Source of the DNA: JAGQPD01 sp020426865
Lineage (GTDB): Bacteria > Planctomycetota > Planctomycetia > Pirellulales > Pirellulaceae
NCBI GenBank assembly: GCA_041399065.1
Contig: JAWKTN010000001.1
Location: 620,001 to 684,000 of the forward strand
DNA length: 64,000 bases
Direction of reading: 5' to 3'
Shown one piece after another: positions 17,854 through 26,060 of this stretch. The first letter of the stretch is position 1, and each line of letters starts with the position of its first letter. Below the pieces are notes generated by a model that worked only from the letters and a program-made list of their open reading frames with translations, had not been told where the DNA came from and searched no databases. Made by a program: the position numbers and the translations under genes.

Positions 17854-18368
17854 CAGAATGGCCTCAGAATCGCCTTTTTGGGAAGCTGCCCGGCTCTAGA
17901 CTTGAGGCATCTTCAGAACTCTCTTACCCCCATGTCCTCGAGAGATGCTTAAAGAATGAGGACGACCATTTTCCGAAACCTGCCCGGAAGCAAAACTTGG
18001 CAGCAGACACACTCAAACGTTCGGCCGGAGAGATTCAACGCGGCAATTGACGTTTCGTGGCGAGTTTGAACGGCCAAACTGTGTGTGTCGGCAAATGGCT
18101 CCGGTAAGGAGCCGTTTGCATTGGTGTTCTCGGGAGACCGAAGCGATGTTCGTTCGACGATTGATGACGGAACGAAATCGGGCAAGCGCCGAAAGGCACT
18201 GCCAAGGAATTCAGACCGAATTCCATGAACCAACTTGCGGCTGCAAGCTGCAATCAACAAGAGGAGACATCGCCATGGCATTGGAAGCTGGTGGTCAAAG
18301 GTTTTGCAAGGTTGTTCACTCCGAGAACGGGCGGACTTGGATGCGGAGGATCCACACCATGACGGTGC
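17854..18368. repeat. 515-bp dispersed repeat, copy 1
   Basis: This segment is nearly identical to the one at 46497-47011, in the same orientation. Both begin with a CAGAAT-type element, contain the same 12-bp hairpin and leader, and end inside the coding start of the same small protein just after the codons for IHTMTV. Differences are scattered substitutions and small indels. At the right edge copy 1 switches directly into the 3' part of the LssY-like gene on the other strand. The copy at 46.5 kb continues into an intact gene, so copy 1 is the truncated duplicate. No transposase or terminal inverted repeat is present. Confidence 0.9.
18091..18119 (+). promoter_or_regulatory. Conserved 12-bp hairpin in 5' leader, copy 1
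   Basis: GCAAATGGCTCC, loop GGTAA, GGAGCCGTTTGC forms a 12-bp stem with one G-U pair. It is invariant between the two copies of the repeat, although flanking bases vary. No T-run follows, so it is not a classical terminator. It lies about 155 nt upstream of the small membrane-protein start. Confidence 0.6.
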
Positions 18369-18442
18369 TTCCAGCACCTGGTGGAAACCCGATAATTCGT
18401 AGGTCTCCACGAGTGCGGACGTCTGCTGCAGGCAGCCGATAA
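18275..18442 (+). pseudogene. Truncated copy of the small membrane-protein gene
   Basis: The first 31 codons (MALEAGGQRFCKVVHSENGR through IHTMTV) are the same as the intact gene at 46.9 kb and have the same AAGAGGAGACATCGCC ribosome site. At codon 32 the sequence changes to VLPAPGGNP and ends after 55 codons. The missing part includes the transmembrane helix. The new tail is antisense to the LssY-like gene. It is a dead 5' fragment, though it could still be transcribed and translated. Confidence 0.8.
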
Positions 18443-19136
18443 GGTGATCTCGTTCGGCGTCGACGTTCGACTCGATGTGGTGTGTGATCTGACCCGTGGT
18501 ATGGCTGAATCCAACTCCTCGGTCGTAGCTCGCTGCGCCAATCCAAATCGGTCGTCCAGCCGAATCCGATTTGCCGGTACGCCAGAATCGAACATGGTGG
18601 CGATGACGAGGGCTTCCGCCCACGGGCTGTTCGAACGCAAGATCCTCTTTTCGACCGAAGAGAAACAGATTGCTGACAGGAGCGTCGTCATACGACCGTT
18701 TGAGAATCGTGTCGGTTCCGATCTTCAGATCGTCCTTCATGCTGAGTCGATCGGCAAAGTGCCATCCGGCCGACTGCACAACCTCCCTCACTTCCGTTTC
18801 GGTTCCGATGAGCCCCACATTCAACGGGTCTCCGGGATGACCATCGCTGGTCTGAGTAATACGAGGATTGTCGTCGAAGGATGGATGATGGCGGGTGTAA
18901 TGTTTCCAGACATCGGGGGCAATTAGGTAAGCAACGCATAAATACAACGCCAGGCCAATGACAAAGATCATCGCCAATCGCTTCCATAGAGGAACACGAC
19001 GTGGTGGCAACGAAAGCGGCTCGACGCTCGTTGGATTATCATCCATATACGTAGTCTCTCGAGTGTTGAAGTGAGACGCCATTTTAGCAGCTTTACGAGC
19101 CAGCCATTATTGGCGTGGACACGGAGCATCCTGGCG

Positions 19137-20465
19137 TCAGTCAGGCGGCGTTGCCGTCTGCAGCTCGGCCATGAGGTGCTGGAAATACTCGGCAACTCGG
19201 CGGCGGTCGGCCTCCTCAGGCAGCGTGGATCGCGCCCCATGTTCAATCAGTGTGGCCTGCTCGAGCAAGGAGCGACGGAATTCAGCGTCACTCGTGCGCC
19301 GCGCGATCTGCTCGATGGCGTCCAGCAGCGACAAACAAACTTCCAAGTTCCCGCGTCCGTACTGCCGGATTAGGCTGAATGAGGATTCGGCAATATGCGG
19401 AAGTTCCTGCCGCTTGACGAACAAACGAACCACGCCGTCGTCATCGGACACCCACGCGGAAGGTACAACCAACTCGGCGATATGGCACAAGCCGGCCCGC
19501 AAATGATCGATCGCGATCATGGCCGTAATGGGGTCGTTGATTGCGGGCGACAAAGCGCGGATGGCCAATTGGACAAGCTGGTTGATCGGGAATTCAGGGT
19601 CCTGCTCGTGCGTCCGGTCTTTTCCCAGCACCAATGCCGCGGTGCAGGCACTGTCCAGATCGCTGGACGGCTCGCCTGCCAGCGACGCGAACGCGATCCG
19701 GTCGCCGCGTGCGACAAAATCGCCTGCACACACGCACACACGCAACAACAGATCGTGCGGCTTCGCGACGCTCACAAGCGATTCGTAATCGATAGCCTGG
19801 ATGTAGCCGCCGCTGGTGGCCAAGATGGGAGCGTTGGCCGCCGCAAAAGCATCCGCCGAAGATGCGGACGCGCTCGCCGCCGCCGTCTCAGTTGGATTCA
19901 GGAATTCGCGTTCGATCGTCCGCGCAAAGTCGGCTCCGACCGCCGCGACAATGTACGACGCTTGCAACGACGTCGACAGATGATTGATGAAATAGATCAG
20001 CACCCCCAGGCTGACCAGCGCCAACACGATGGCAACCGTCACCGACACGTGCGGCACAAAAGTCTCTCCGCCGTCGCCGCGCACGGTGCGCAGCACGAGC
20101 AGGCAGTAGACAAACGTGCCGATAAACGTTCCCACCGCAAGCTGGTCGGCAGTGTCGCTGAGAAACGCGCGAACCAACCGCGGGCCAAACTGCGATGATG
20201 CCAAAGTCAGCGCCACAATCAAGATGGAGAACACGACGCCGAAGATCGTCAGCATCGATGCCGCCAGCATGGCCAGCAACGTCCTCGCGCCTTCGGGCCC
20301 GCCGGTGTACAGCCAGACCATGACCTGGCGACTGTCGATCGGACGCAGTTCGTAATCAACGGCAATTGTGATTGTCGAAAGTAGTACCGCGCCGACGGTC
20401 ATCACGGCCGGCAGGAACCAGTAGCTGGACCGAATCGAATCCCAGAACGCAAGGAGTTTTATCAT
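19137..20465 (-). CDS. DUF2254 integral membrane protein
   Basis: The 442-residue protein has four membrane helices in its first 200 residues (for example YWFLPAVMTVGAVLLSTITI, MLAASMLTIFGVVFSILIVA, VSVTVAIVLALVSLGVLIYF) and a soluble C-terminal half with RALSPAINDPITAMIAIDHL, the signature of DUF2254. The function of the family is not established. The ATG at 20465 lies 16 bp past the ancestral end of glgX, so the genes form one transcription unit with glgX and the P-type ATPase. An open frame continues upstream to 20636 but lies within the glgX tail in a different frame and is not part of this protein. Confidence 0.9.
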   Translation of the reverse strand: MIKLLAFWDSIRSSYWFLPAVMTVGAVLLSTITIAVDYELRPIDSRQVMVWLYTGGPEGARTLLAMLAASMLTIFGVVFSILIVALTLASSQFGPRLVRAFLSDTADQLAVGTFIGTFVYCLLVLRTVRGDGGETFVPHVSVTVAIVLALVSLGVLIYFINHLSTSLQASYIVAAVGADFARTIEREFLNPTETAAASASASSADAFAAANAPILATSGGYIQAIDYESLVSVAKPHDLLLRVCVCAGDFVARGDRIAFASLAGEPSSDLDSACTAALVLGKDRTHEQDPEFPINQLVQLAIRALSPAINDPITAMIAIDHLRAGLCHIAELVVPSAWVSDDDGVVRLFVKRQELPHIAESSFSLIRQYGRGNLEVCLSLLDAIEQIARRTSDAEFRRSLLEQATLIEHGARSTLPEEADRRRVAEYFQHLMAELQTATPPD

Positions 20466-20598
20466 CGAAACGCGACTTTCTTCACCGGACCAAAACGACG
20501 ACACTGCTTGGTTGAACCTGATAGAAGTTTGACGCCACACTAGGCTCGCGGCCCGCGTCGACGATGTCGTTGGGCGTGGGCTCGGCGGTGTCGACGGC

Positions 20599-22587
20599 TC
20601 AACGCCACTGGCCTGGCGCACCTTCGTGGATGCCAAATTGCAACGACTCGCTCGAGGTGTTGATCATCACGTACAAGTCGACATCGCCCTGCGACGCGCC
20701 GTGCAGGCAATAAGCCAGCGAGCGCGAGTTGGCCGACATATCTATCGCGTGAGACGTGCCATACCAACTGATGTCCTCGCGCCAGAAGTGAGTACGCCCA
20801 ATCGATGGGTGATTCTTGCGGAAGGCGATCATTCGCTGGAAGAAGCGGAATACGTCCTGGTGCTCGTCCAACCGGCGCCAGTCGAGCCACGTTGTGGTGT
20901 TGTCTTGGTTGTACGGGTTGTTGTTGCCGCCCTGCGTTTGCAGAAACTCGTCGCCCATACGGAACATCGGCGTACCGGCCGACAGCATCAGCAGGCAGCA
21001 GAAGTTCTTCACTTGCTGCTTGCGCAACCGCAGCACATCCGCGGGCAACCCGTCGTCGCCTTCCCAGCCGCAGTTTGAGCTGTAATCATTGGCGCCGTCG
21101 ATGTTGTTGTGGCCATTGGCCCAGTTCCGTCGCTGGTTGTAGGAGACCAGGTCGTACAAGGTATAACCGTCGTGCGACGTGATGTAGTTGACGCTTTGCC
21201 GAGGCCGGCAGGCGTTGAGTAGATCGTCCGGGAACAGATCGGTGCTGCCGTACAGTCTGGTCATCAGGTCGGCGACCAGCCCGGCGTCGCCGCGGACGAA
21301 TCGCTGCAGGGTGTCGCGGTAGCGTGCGTTCCACTGCATCCAAAGCTGGCCAGGGAAACCGCGGCCGAGTTGGTACGCGCCGCCCGCATCCCACGGTTCG
21401 GCGATCAGGCGGATGTCGGCCAGTTCCGGTTCCGCCGAGATTTGTCCGAAGATCGGCGGATCGCCAGGGCTGACCTCGCCGGACTCGCTGCGCGTGAACA
21501 CCGAGGCCAGGTCGAATCGGAATCCGTCGACGTGCATCTCCTTGACCCAGTACCGCAGGCTGTCGACGATCAATTGCCGCACAGCGCGGTTCGCGGTGTG
21601 CAGTGTGTTGCCCGTGCCTGTGTAATTCTGGTACGGTCGAGCTGGATCGCCGGTGAGCAGATAATATGTGCTATTGTCGATGCCCTTGAAGCTGTACGTC
21701 GGGCCGTGCTCGTCGCCTTCGCACGTGTGGTTGTAGACCACGTCCAGGATCACTTCGATGCCCGCCGCATGCAGGGCCTTGACCATCCCTTGAAATTCGC
21801 AGTGCTGCTGGCAGTCGAGCGGCTGGCTGGAGTAGCCGTGATGCGGCGCGAAGAAACCGAGCGGCATGTAGCCCCAATAGTTGCCGTCCTGCGGGTCGAA
21901 CTGAAACACGGGCATCAGTTCGACAGCGGTCACTCCCAGCTCCTGCAGGTGGGGGATCTTGTCGACCACGCCGGCAAACGTGCCGCGGTTTTGTTCGCTC
22001 ACGCCGGAACAGGGGTCACGCGTGAAGCCCCGCACGTGCATTTCGTAAATCACCAGGTCCGACGCGCGACGCACAGGACGGTCGTCGCCCCAATCACAGC
22101 CCGCGTCGTGAGCGTCCAACAAGGCCAGCGGCGCGCGGCCTTCGTTCGATCCGGGCTGCCGCGCCGCTTCGCGATCGAAGCCGGGCGGAAAGAAAATCGA
22201 GCGGGCATATGGATCGACCAGCAGCTTTTCCGCGTCAAAGGCGTGTAAATCAAAGCCTGTCCCCGCAGCTGCGCCGTCGACGCGATAGGCGTAAAACTTC
22301 GCTCCCGGCGCCTGGCTGCGCGGCACGCGGCAGTGCCATATCGGCCCGGACTTGTGCCGGCGAAAGTCCAACTCACGGGAGAGCAACGACCGCATCAGAT
22401 CGTCTGCGCCATACAGCAGAAGCGTTACCCGCTCGGCGTGCTTGGAGTACAAAGCAAAGTTCCAGGCATCTTCCGCCGCGATCCAGGAAACGCCCAGAGG
22501 AAACGGCACGCCTGCACTCTGTTCTGTTTCGACTATCGTTCCGCCATCCACCATCTTCGTCCAATCTTGATCATGCTGGTATTCCAT
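20599..22587 (-). CDS. glgX: Glycogen debranching enzyme GlgX-type, C-terminus cut by an in-frame TGA
   Basis: This GH13 isoamylase-type enzyme cleaves alpha-1,6 branches in glycogen. An N-terminal CBM48 domain (PFPLGVSWIAAEDAWNFALY) precedes the catalytic barrel, with DVVYNHTCEGDEHGPT near residue 275, the nucleophile Asp in HVDGFRFDLASVF near 350, the acid Glu in IRLIAEPWD near 390 and NYITSHDGYTLYDLV near 465. The frame stops with TGA after GAPGQWR. The same frame continues as AVDTAEPTPNDIVDAGREPS for 38 more codons to a stop at 20482. Homologues end in just this kind of segment (WRRVIDTA...DDI), so a CGA-to-TGA change has removed the last strand region. The enzyme may still be active. It overlaps the upstream ATPase gene by 17 bp. 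Confidence 0.92.
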   Translation of the reverse strand: MEYQHDQDWTKMVDGGTIVETEQSAGVPFPLGVSWIAAEDAWNFALYSKHAERVTLLLYGADDLMRSLLSRELDFRRHKSGPIWHCRVPRSQAPGAKFYAYRVDGAAAGTGFDLHAFDAEKLLVDPYARSIFFPPGFDREAARQPGSNEGRAPLALLDAHDAGCDWGDDRPVRRASDLVIYEMHVRGFTRDPCSGVSEQNRGTFAGVVDKIPHLQELGVTAVELMPVFQFDPQDGNYWGYMPLGFFAPHHGYSSQPLDCQQHCEFQGMVKALHAAGIEVILDVVYNHTCEGDEHGPTYSFKGIDNSTYYLLTGDPARPYQNYTGTGNTLHTANRAVRQLIVDSLRYWVKEMHVDGFRFDLASVFTRSESGEVSPGDPPIFGQISAEPELADIRLIAEPWDAGGAYQLGRGFPGQLWMQWNARYRDTLQRFVRGDAGLVADLMTRLYGSTDLFPDDLLNACRPRQSVNYITSHDGYTLYDLVSYNQRRNWANGHNNIDGANDYSSNCGWEGDDGLPADVLRLRKQQVKNFCCLLMLSAGTPMFRMGDEFLQTQGGNNNPYNQDNTTTWLDWRRLDEHQDVFRFFQRMIAFRKNHPSIGRTHFWREDISWYGTSHAIDMSANSRSLAYCLHGASQGDVDLYVMINTSSESLQFGIHEGAPGQWR

Positions 22588-25045
22588 TCCGCGATCTGCT
22601 CAGAATCCTGCTATGCGGCTGATCAAAAATGCGATAGGCGACAAGCTTCAAGCGATCATTCACCAGAAACCAGGCGAAGGCGTAGACCCACACGAGCCCG
22701 GCTCGTTCCCAGCCGATGGGAGCCATGAAGATGCCGTAAACGGCGATCAGCGTGGCGATGATCTGTGTGCCGATCACCGCGGCCAACAAGGCTTTCGCAG
22801 GGCGGATCGACCAGAACGGTCCGCGGGTGCGGGTGGCGAAGACCGTCATGTGGCCGGCCACTGAAAGCTTCAAATAGATCAGCGACTGAATCGTGTCGCG
22901 GTCCAGTTGGTAAACGCGCTCGGCCAAGTAAAACAGACCGAACGAGGCGGCTACGCCGGCCAGTCCCAGCACGCTGGCGATGCCCAGCACCAACTGCATG
23001 TTCCAGCGTTCCGGCACGTTGGCGTAGCGGACGCGGTCGTAGGCGATTGACAAGATCGCGCCGTCGTTCAGTAAGGCCAGCAGCACGATCATCACAGCGG
23101 TCACGGGATAAAAGTTGAAGACCAGGATCGACAACGTCATGAACAGGAGCACGCGAATCGTTTCCGCGATGCGGTAGATGGCGTAGCTGGTCATCCGCTG
23201 GAAAATCTTGCGGGCCTCCTTGATGGCGTCGATGACGACCGACAGGCCCGGTGACAACAGCACGATGTCCGCGGCGGCCCGAGCGGCGTCGGTCGCTCCG
23301 GAGACCGCAATGCCACAGTCGGCCTTCTTTAAGGCTGGCGCGTCGTTCACCCCGTCCCCAGTCATGCCCACGATGTGCCCGTGCTTTTGCAGCACATCGA
23401 CGATGTGGAACTTGTGTTCGGGATAGACTTGTGCAAATCCGTCGGCTTGTTCGATCAGTTGATCGACCTGCGCCGCCTCATGGTAGCTTGTCTCCTGGAA
23501 CACCTTCGCGTCGACCAAGTTGCGGCCCATGTCCAGTTGCGAAGCAATCTCCCGGCCGATCGCGATTTGGTCGCCGGTGACCATCTTCACGCTGCAGCCC
23601 ATCTGCCGCGCGGTGGCGATCGTCGCCTTCGAGTCCTCGCGCGGGGGATCGTACAGCGGCAGCACGCCCAGGAATTGCCATTGCCCCTGCTCGTTGGTTT
23701 GGGCCACGCCCAGTGAGCGAAAGCCGCGGGCAGCAAAGCGGCCGATCGCCTCGTCAACCTGTAGGCGGATCTCGTCCGCGTTAGGCACCAAATCGAGGAT
23801 GACCTGCGGCGCGCCTTTGCTGGTTTTAAATTCCGCGGCGCCGCGCACCGTCGCCTCGGTCCGCTTGTGAACCGGGTCGAAGGGTTGGAAGTGGATGATC
23901 TGATAAGCGCCGTCCGTGTTGCCTTCTTTGCGCCAAGCCAACACCGCCTGGTCGATGGCGTCCTGATCCTCGGCCCGCGAGGCGAGCGTGGCGGCTTGCA
24001 GAATCTGTTCCTCGGTGACGCCATCCATCAAATACGGATCGCCCAATGTCAGCTTGTTCTGTGTCAGCGTGCCGGTCTTGTCGCTGCACAGCACGTCCAT
24101 GCCGGCCAGCTCTTCGATCGAAGCCAGGCGGCTGACGATCGCCTGGCCTCGGGCCAGCACCCGGGCACCGACAGCCATCGTCACCGACAACACCGTCGGC
24201 ATGGCCACGGGAATGGCCGCCACCGTCAACACCAGGGCAAACTGCAGCGTCTCGGTGATCGGATCGCCGCGAAACAAGGCGACCAGCAGGATCAACACGA
24301 CCAGCGACACGGCGACAACGATCAAGAAGTCGCCGATCTTTAGCACGGCCTTTTGAAAGTGACTGGTCGTATGAGCGGTTTCGACGAGGTGCACTGTGCG
24401 GCCGAAATATGTGTTGCCGCCGGTGCCGTAAACTAGCGCATCGATCTCGCCTTGCTTGATGATCGAGCCGCTGAAGACGGACTCGCCCGCCTTCCGCGTC
24501 ACGGGCAGCGACTCGCCCGTAAGCGCCGACTGGTCAACCTCGACCGAATCGCCTTCCAGCAACCTGGCATCGGCTGGCACAATGTCGCCCAGCCGCACTC
24601 GAATCAAGTCGCCCGGCACCAGTTCCCGCGCCGGCACCGACAGCCACTTGCCGCCCCGTTTGACGCGTGCTCCCAGCGCGAGCTTCGCTTTGAGAGCCGC
24701 AATGGCATTACCGGCCTGAAACTCTTCCCAGAATCCGACGATGGCGTTCACCAACAGCAGCGTCAGGATAATGGCAAAATCCGCCCAGTGCCGCACCAGC
24801 GCCGAAAGCACCGCGGCGACTTCGATCATCCACGGAATCGGTCCCCAGAAATACGAGAGAAACTTCAGCACCGGATTGACTTTCTCCTCAGCTAGTTCGT
24901 TGTAGCCGAACTTTGCCAGCCGCTGCTGAGCGTTCGCCGTGTCGAGTCCGTCAGTGGTGCATTCCAGGCGCTGCTGCAACTCGTCAAGCGGCAGTTGGCT
25001 CAAATTCTGCGCTCCGTCTGGCGGACTCGTTGTTTTTGTCGTCAT
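22571..25045 (-). CDS. P-type H+-ATPase (type IIIA), plasma membrane
   Basis: The 824-residue protein pumps protons out using ATP. In order: cation ATPase N-terminal segment, two membrane helices, actuator domain with DQSALTGESLPVTRK near residue 175, helices with VAAIPVAMPTVLS (the PxxxP-type ion path), phosphorylated Asp in LCSDKTGTLTQNKL near 320, nucleotide domain (FDPVHKRTEATV), hinge MTGDGVNDAPALKKADCGIA near 575, and four to six C-terminal helices. ALLNDGAILSIAYDRV is typical of the fungal/plant/archaeal H+-ATPase subfamily. It overlaps the start of glgX. Together with Kup it suggests control of membrane potential and pH. Confidence 0.94.
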   Translation of the reverse strand: MTTKTTSPPDGAQNLSQLPLDELQQRLECTTDGLDTANAQQRLAKFGYNELAEEKVNPVLKFLSYFWGPIPWMIEVAAVLSALVRHWADFAIILTLLLVNAIVGFWEEFQAGNAIAALKAKLALGARVKRGGKWLSVPARELVPGDLIRVRLGDIVPADARLLEGDSVEVDQSALTGESLPVTRKAGESVFSGSIIKQGEIDALVYGTGGNTYFGRTVHLVETAHTTSHFQKAVLKIGDFLIVVAVSLVVLILLVALFRGDPITETLQFALVLTVAAIPVAMPTVLSVTMAVGARVLARGQAIVSRLASIEELAGMDVLCSDKTGTLTQNKLTLGDPYLMDGVTEEQILQAATLASRAEDQDAIDQAVLAWRKEGNTDGAYQIIHFQPFDPVHKRTEATVRGAAEFKTSKGAPQVILDLVPNADEIRLQVDEAIGRFAARGFRSLGVAQTNEQGQWQFLGVLPLYDPPREDSKATIATARQMGCSVKMVTGDQIAIGREIASQLDMGRNLVDAKVFQETSYHEAAQVDQLIEQADGFAQVYPEHKFHIVDVLQKHGHIVGMTGDGVNDAPALKKADCGIAVSGATDAARAAADIVLLSPGLSVVIDAIKEARKIFQRMTSYAIYRIAETIRVLLFMTLSILVFNFYPVTAVMIVLLALLNDGAILSIAYDRVRYANVPERWNMQLVLGIASVLGLAGVAASFGLFYLAERVYQLDRDTIQSLIYLKLSVAGHMTVFATRTRGPFWSIRPAKALLAAVIGTQIIATLIAVYGIFMAPIGWERAGLVWVYAFAWFLVNDRLKLVAYRIFDQPHSRILSRSRNGIPA

Positions 25046-25099
25046 TTTTGCGAGCCCTACTTCTGGTTCTCAACAAGGCGGTAAACCTGTTGTGATGAA

Positions 25100-25843
25100 T
25101 TACGAAATCGTTGACGGAAGGTTTGCATTATCGGGCGTCAACATGCCTCCGGAAACAATCACCTTCAATGCCTGCTCCACGCTCCAATCCAGTTCCACGA
25201 CAGCACTGGGCTTGGCAACAAACACAAACGCGCTGGTCAAATGCGGCGACATCGGAACAAAAATGTTCAGGCTTGTCTCTTTTCCCTGTTCGTCTTTCTC
25301 TACGTGCGTGACCAGACCGATCGACTGCATTTCTTTGGAAGGGTACGGTGCCAACACAACGCGCTGGAACGTCTGTCCTTCTTCCCCGGCGAATGCCTCC
25401 AGCACCTTTTTGACCGAGGAGTAAACCACTTTGACGACCGGAACGCGGTCCACAATCCGCTCCGCCAGCCGAATCAACCGCTTTCCCAGAACGTTCGCGC
25501 CAACCACTCCGAGGCCGTACAGGATCACGAGAGTCAACACGATGGACGCGACACCGATACCCCACTGGACCGGCAGGGGGAAAGCGGCCAATCCGTCATG
25601 GACGACCTGTTCGCGATGTAAACCCCATTTGGTCAACAGCGGCTCACCCCACGGCGTCAGCAGCATGGCTTCAATCAGCCAGAGTGACGTACCTTCCAGA
25701 AAGTGAAAGATGAAACGAACGACGACAATGGTTACCCACACCGGTACGACCAGGACGAGTCCCGCCAGAATTCGCGAACGAAAATGCCTGGGGAAGCTCG
25801 AAAGAGCCTTGGAGCCCGGCGCTGACTCGGCGGCTTGCGACAT
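25100..25843 (-). CDS. DUF502 family membrane protein
   Basis: The 247-residue protein has membrane helices ILAGLVLVVPVWVTIVVVRF near the start and VQWGIGVASIVLTLVILYGL in the middle, then a soluble part with VPVVKVVYSSVKKVLEAFAG, QRVVLAPYPSKEMQSIGLVT and NIFVPMSPHLTSAFVFV, the DUF502 signature. The function of the family is unknown. The start at the second Met (MSQAAESAPG) is preferred because the first 16 codons are not conserved. It is followed 54 bp downstream by the P-type ATPase on the same strand and is divergent from kup. Confidence 0.88.
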   Translation of the reverse strand: MSQAAESAPGSKALSSFPRHFRSRILAGLVLVVPVWVTIVVVRFIFHFLEGTSLWLIEAMLLTPWGEPLLTKWGLHREQVVHDGLAAFPLPVQWGIGVASIVLTLVILYGLGVVGANVLGKRLIRLAERIVDRVPVVKVVYSSVKKVLEAFAGEEGQTFQRVVLAPYPSKEMQSIGLVTHVEKDEQGKETSLNIFVPMSPHLTSAFVFVAKPSAVVELDWSVEQALKVIVSGGMLTPDNANLPSTIS

Positions 25844-26060
25844 GGTTGCATTCACTTTATGGGATTCAATTGGGAACGCTGACTCGGCCAACTTTGCTGG
25901 ATCAGGCCAACAAGAGCAAATTGCGCACCAGTCGTTTGCGGCGGATTAGTGCGTCGGATCAGTTCGGCCTACGGAGGGGTTGGGTTTATTGTCGACGCGG
26001 CGATCGACCTCTAGTTTGTGCTAAAACAAAGTTTCATATCACCCGTCGACGTGGATTGGA

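Larger units (their letters stand above)
17949..19046 (-). pseudogene. LssY C-terminal-domain membrane protein, 3' end replaced by the repeat
   Basis: After a membrane helix (RLAMIFVIGLALYLCVAYLI) the protein has the LssY_C domain: DPLNVGLIGTETEVREVVQS, AGWHFADRLSMKDD, PVSNLFLFGRKEDLAFEQP, RHHVRFWRT and IWIGAASYDRGVGFS. The domain should continue past ELSGFHQVLE into a Gly/Asp-rich end. At that point (base 18368) the frame runs into the repeat and reads 135 residues of unrelated Cys- and Ser-rich sequence to a stop at 17949. The true gene part is 18369-19046. LssY_C is fused to PAP2-type proteins elsewhere; its function is not known. The ATG at 19046 is preferred; one at 19082 is also possible. 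Confidence 0.75.

Noticed and set aside
20482..20601. TGA in glgX as a selenocysteine codon or programmed read-through
   Set aside because: The residue at this place in the family is Arg or similar, not Cys, and no selenocysteine-type stem-loop was seen just after it. A nonsense change is simpler.
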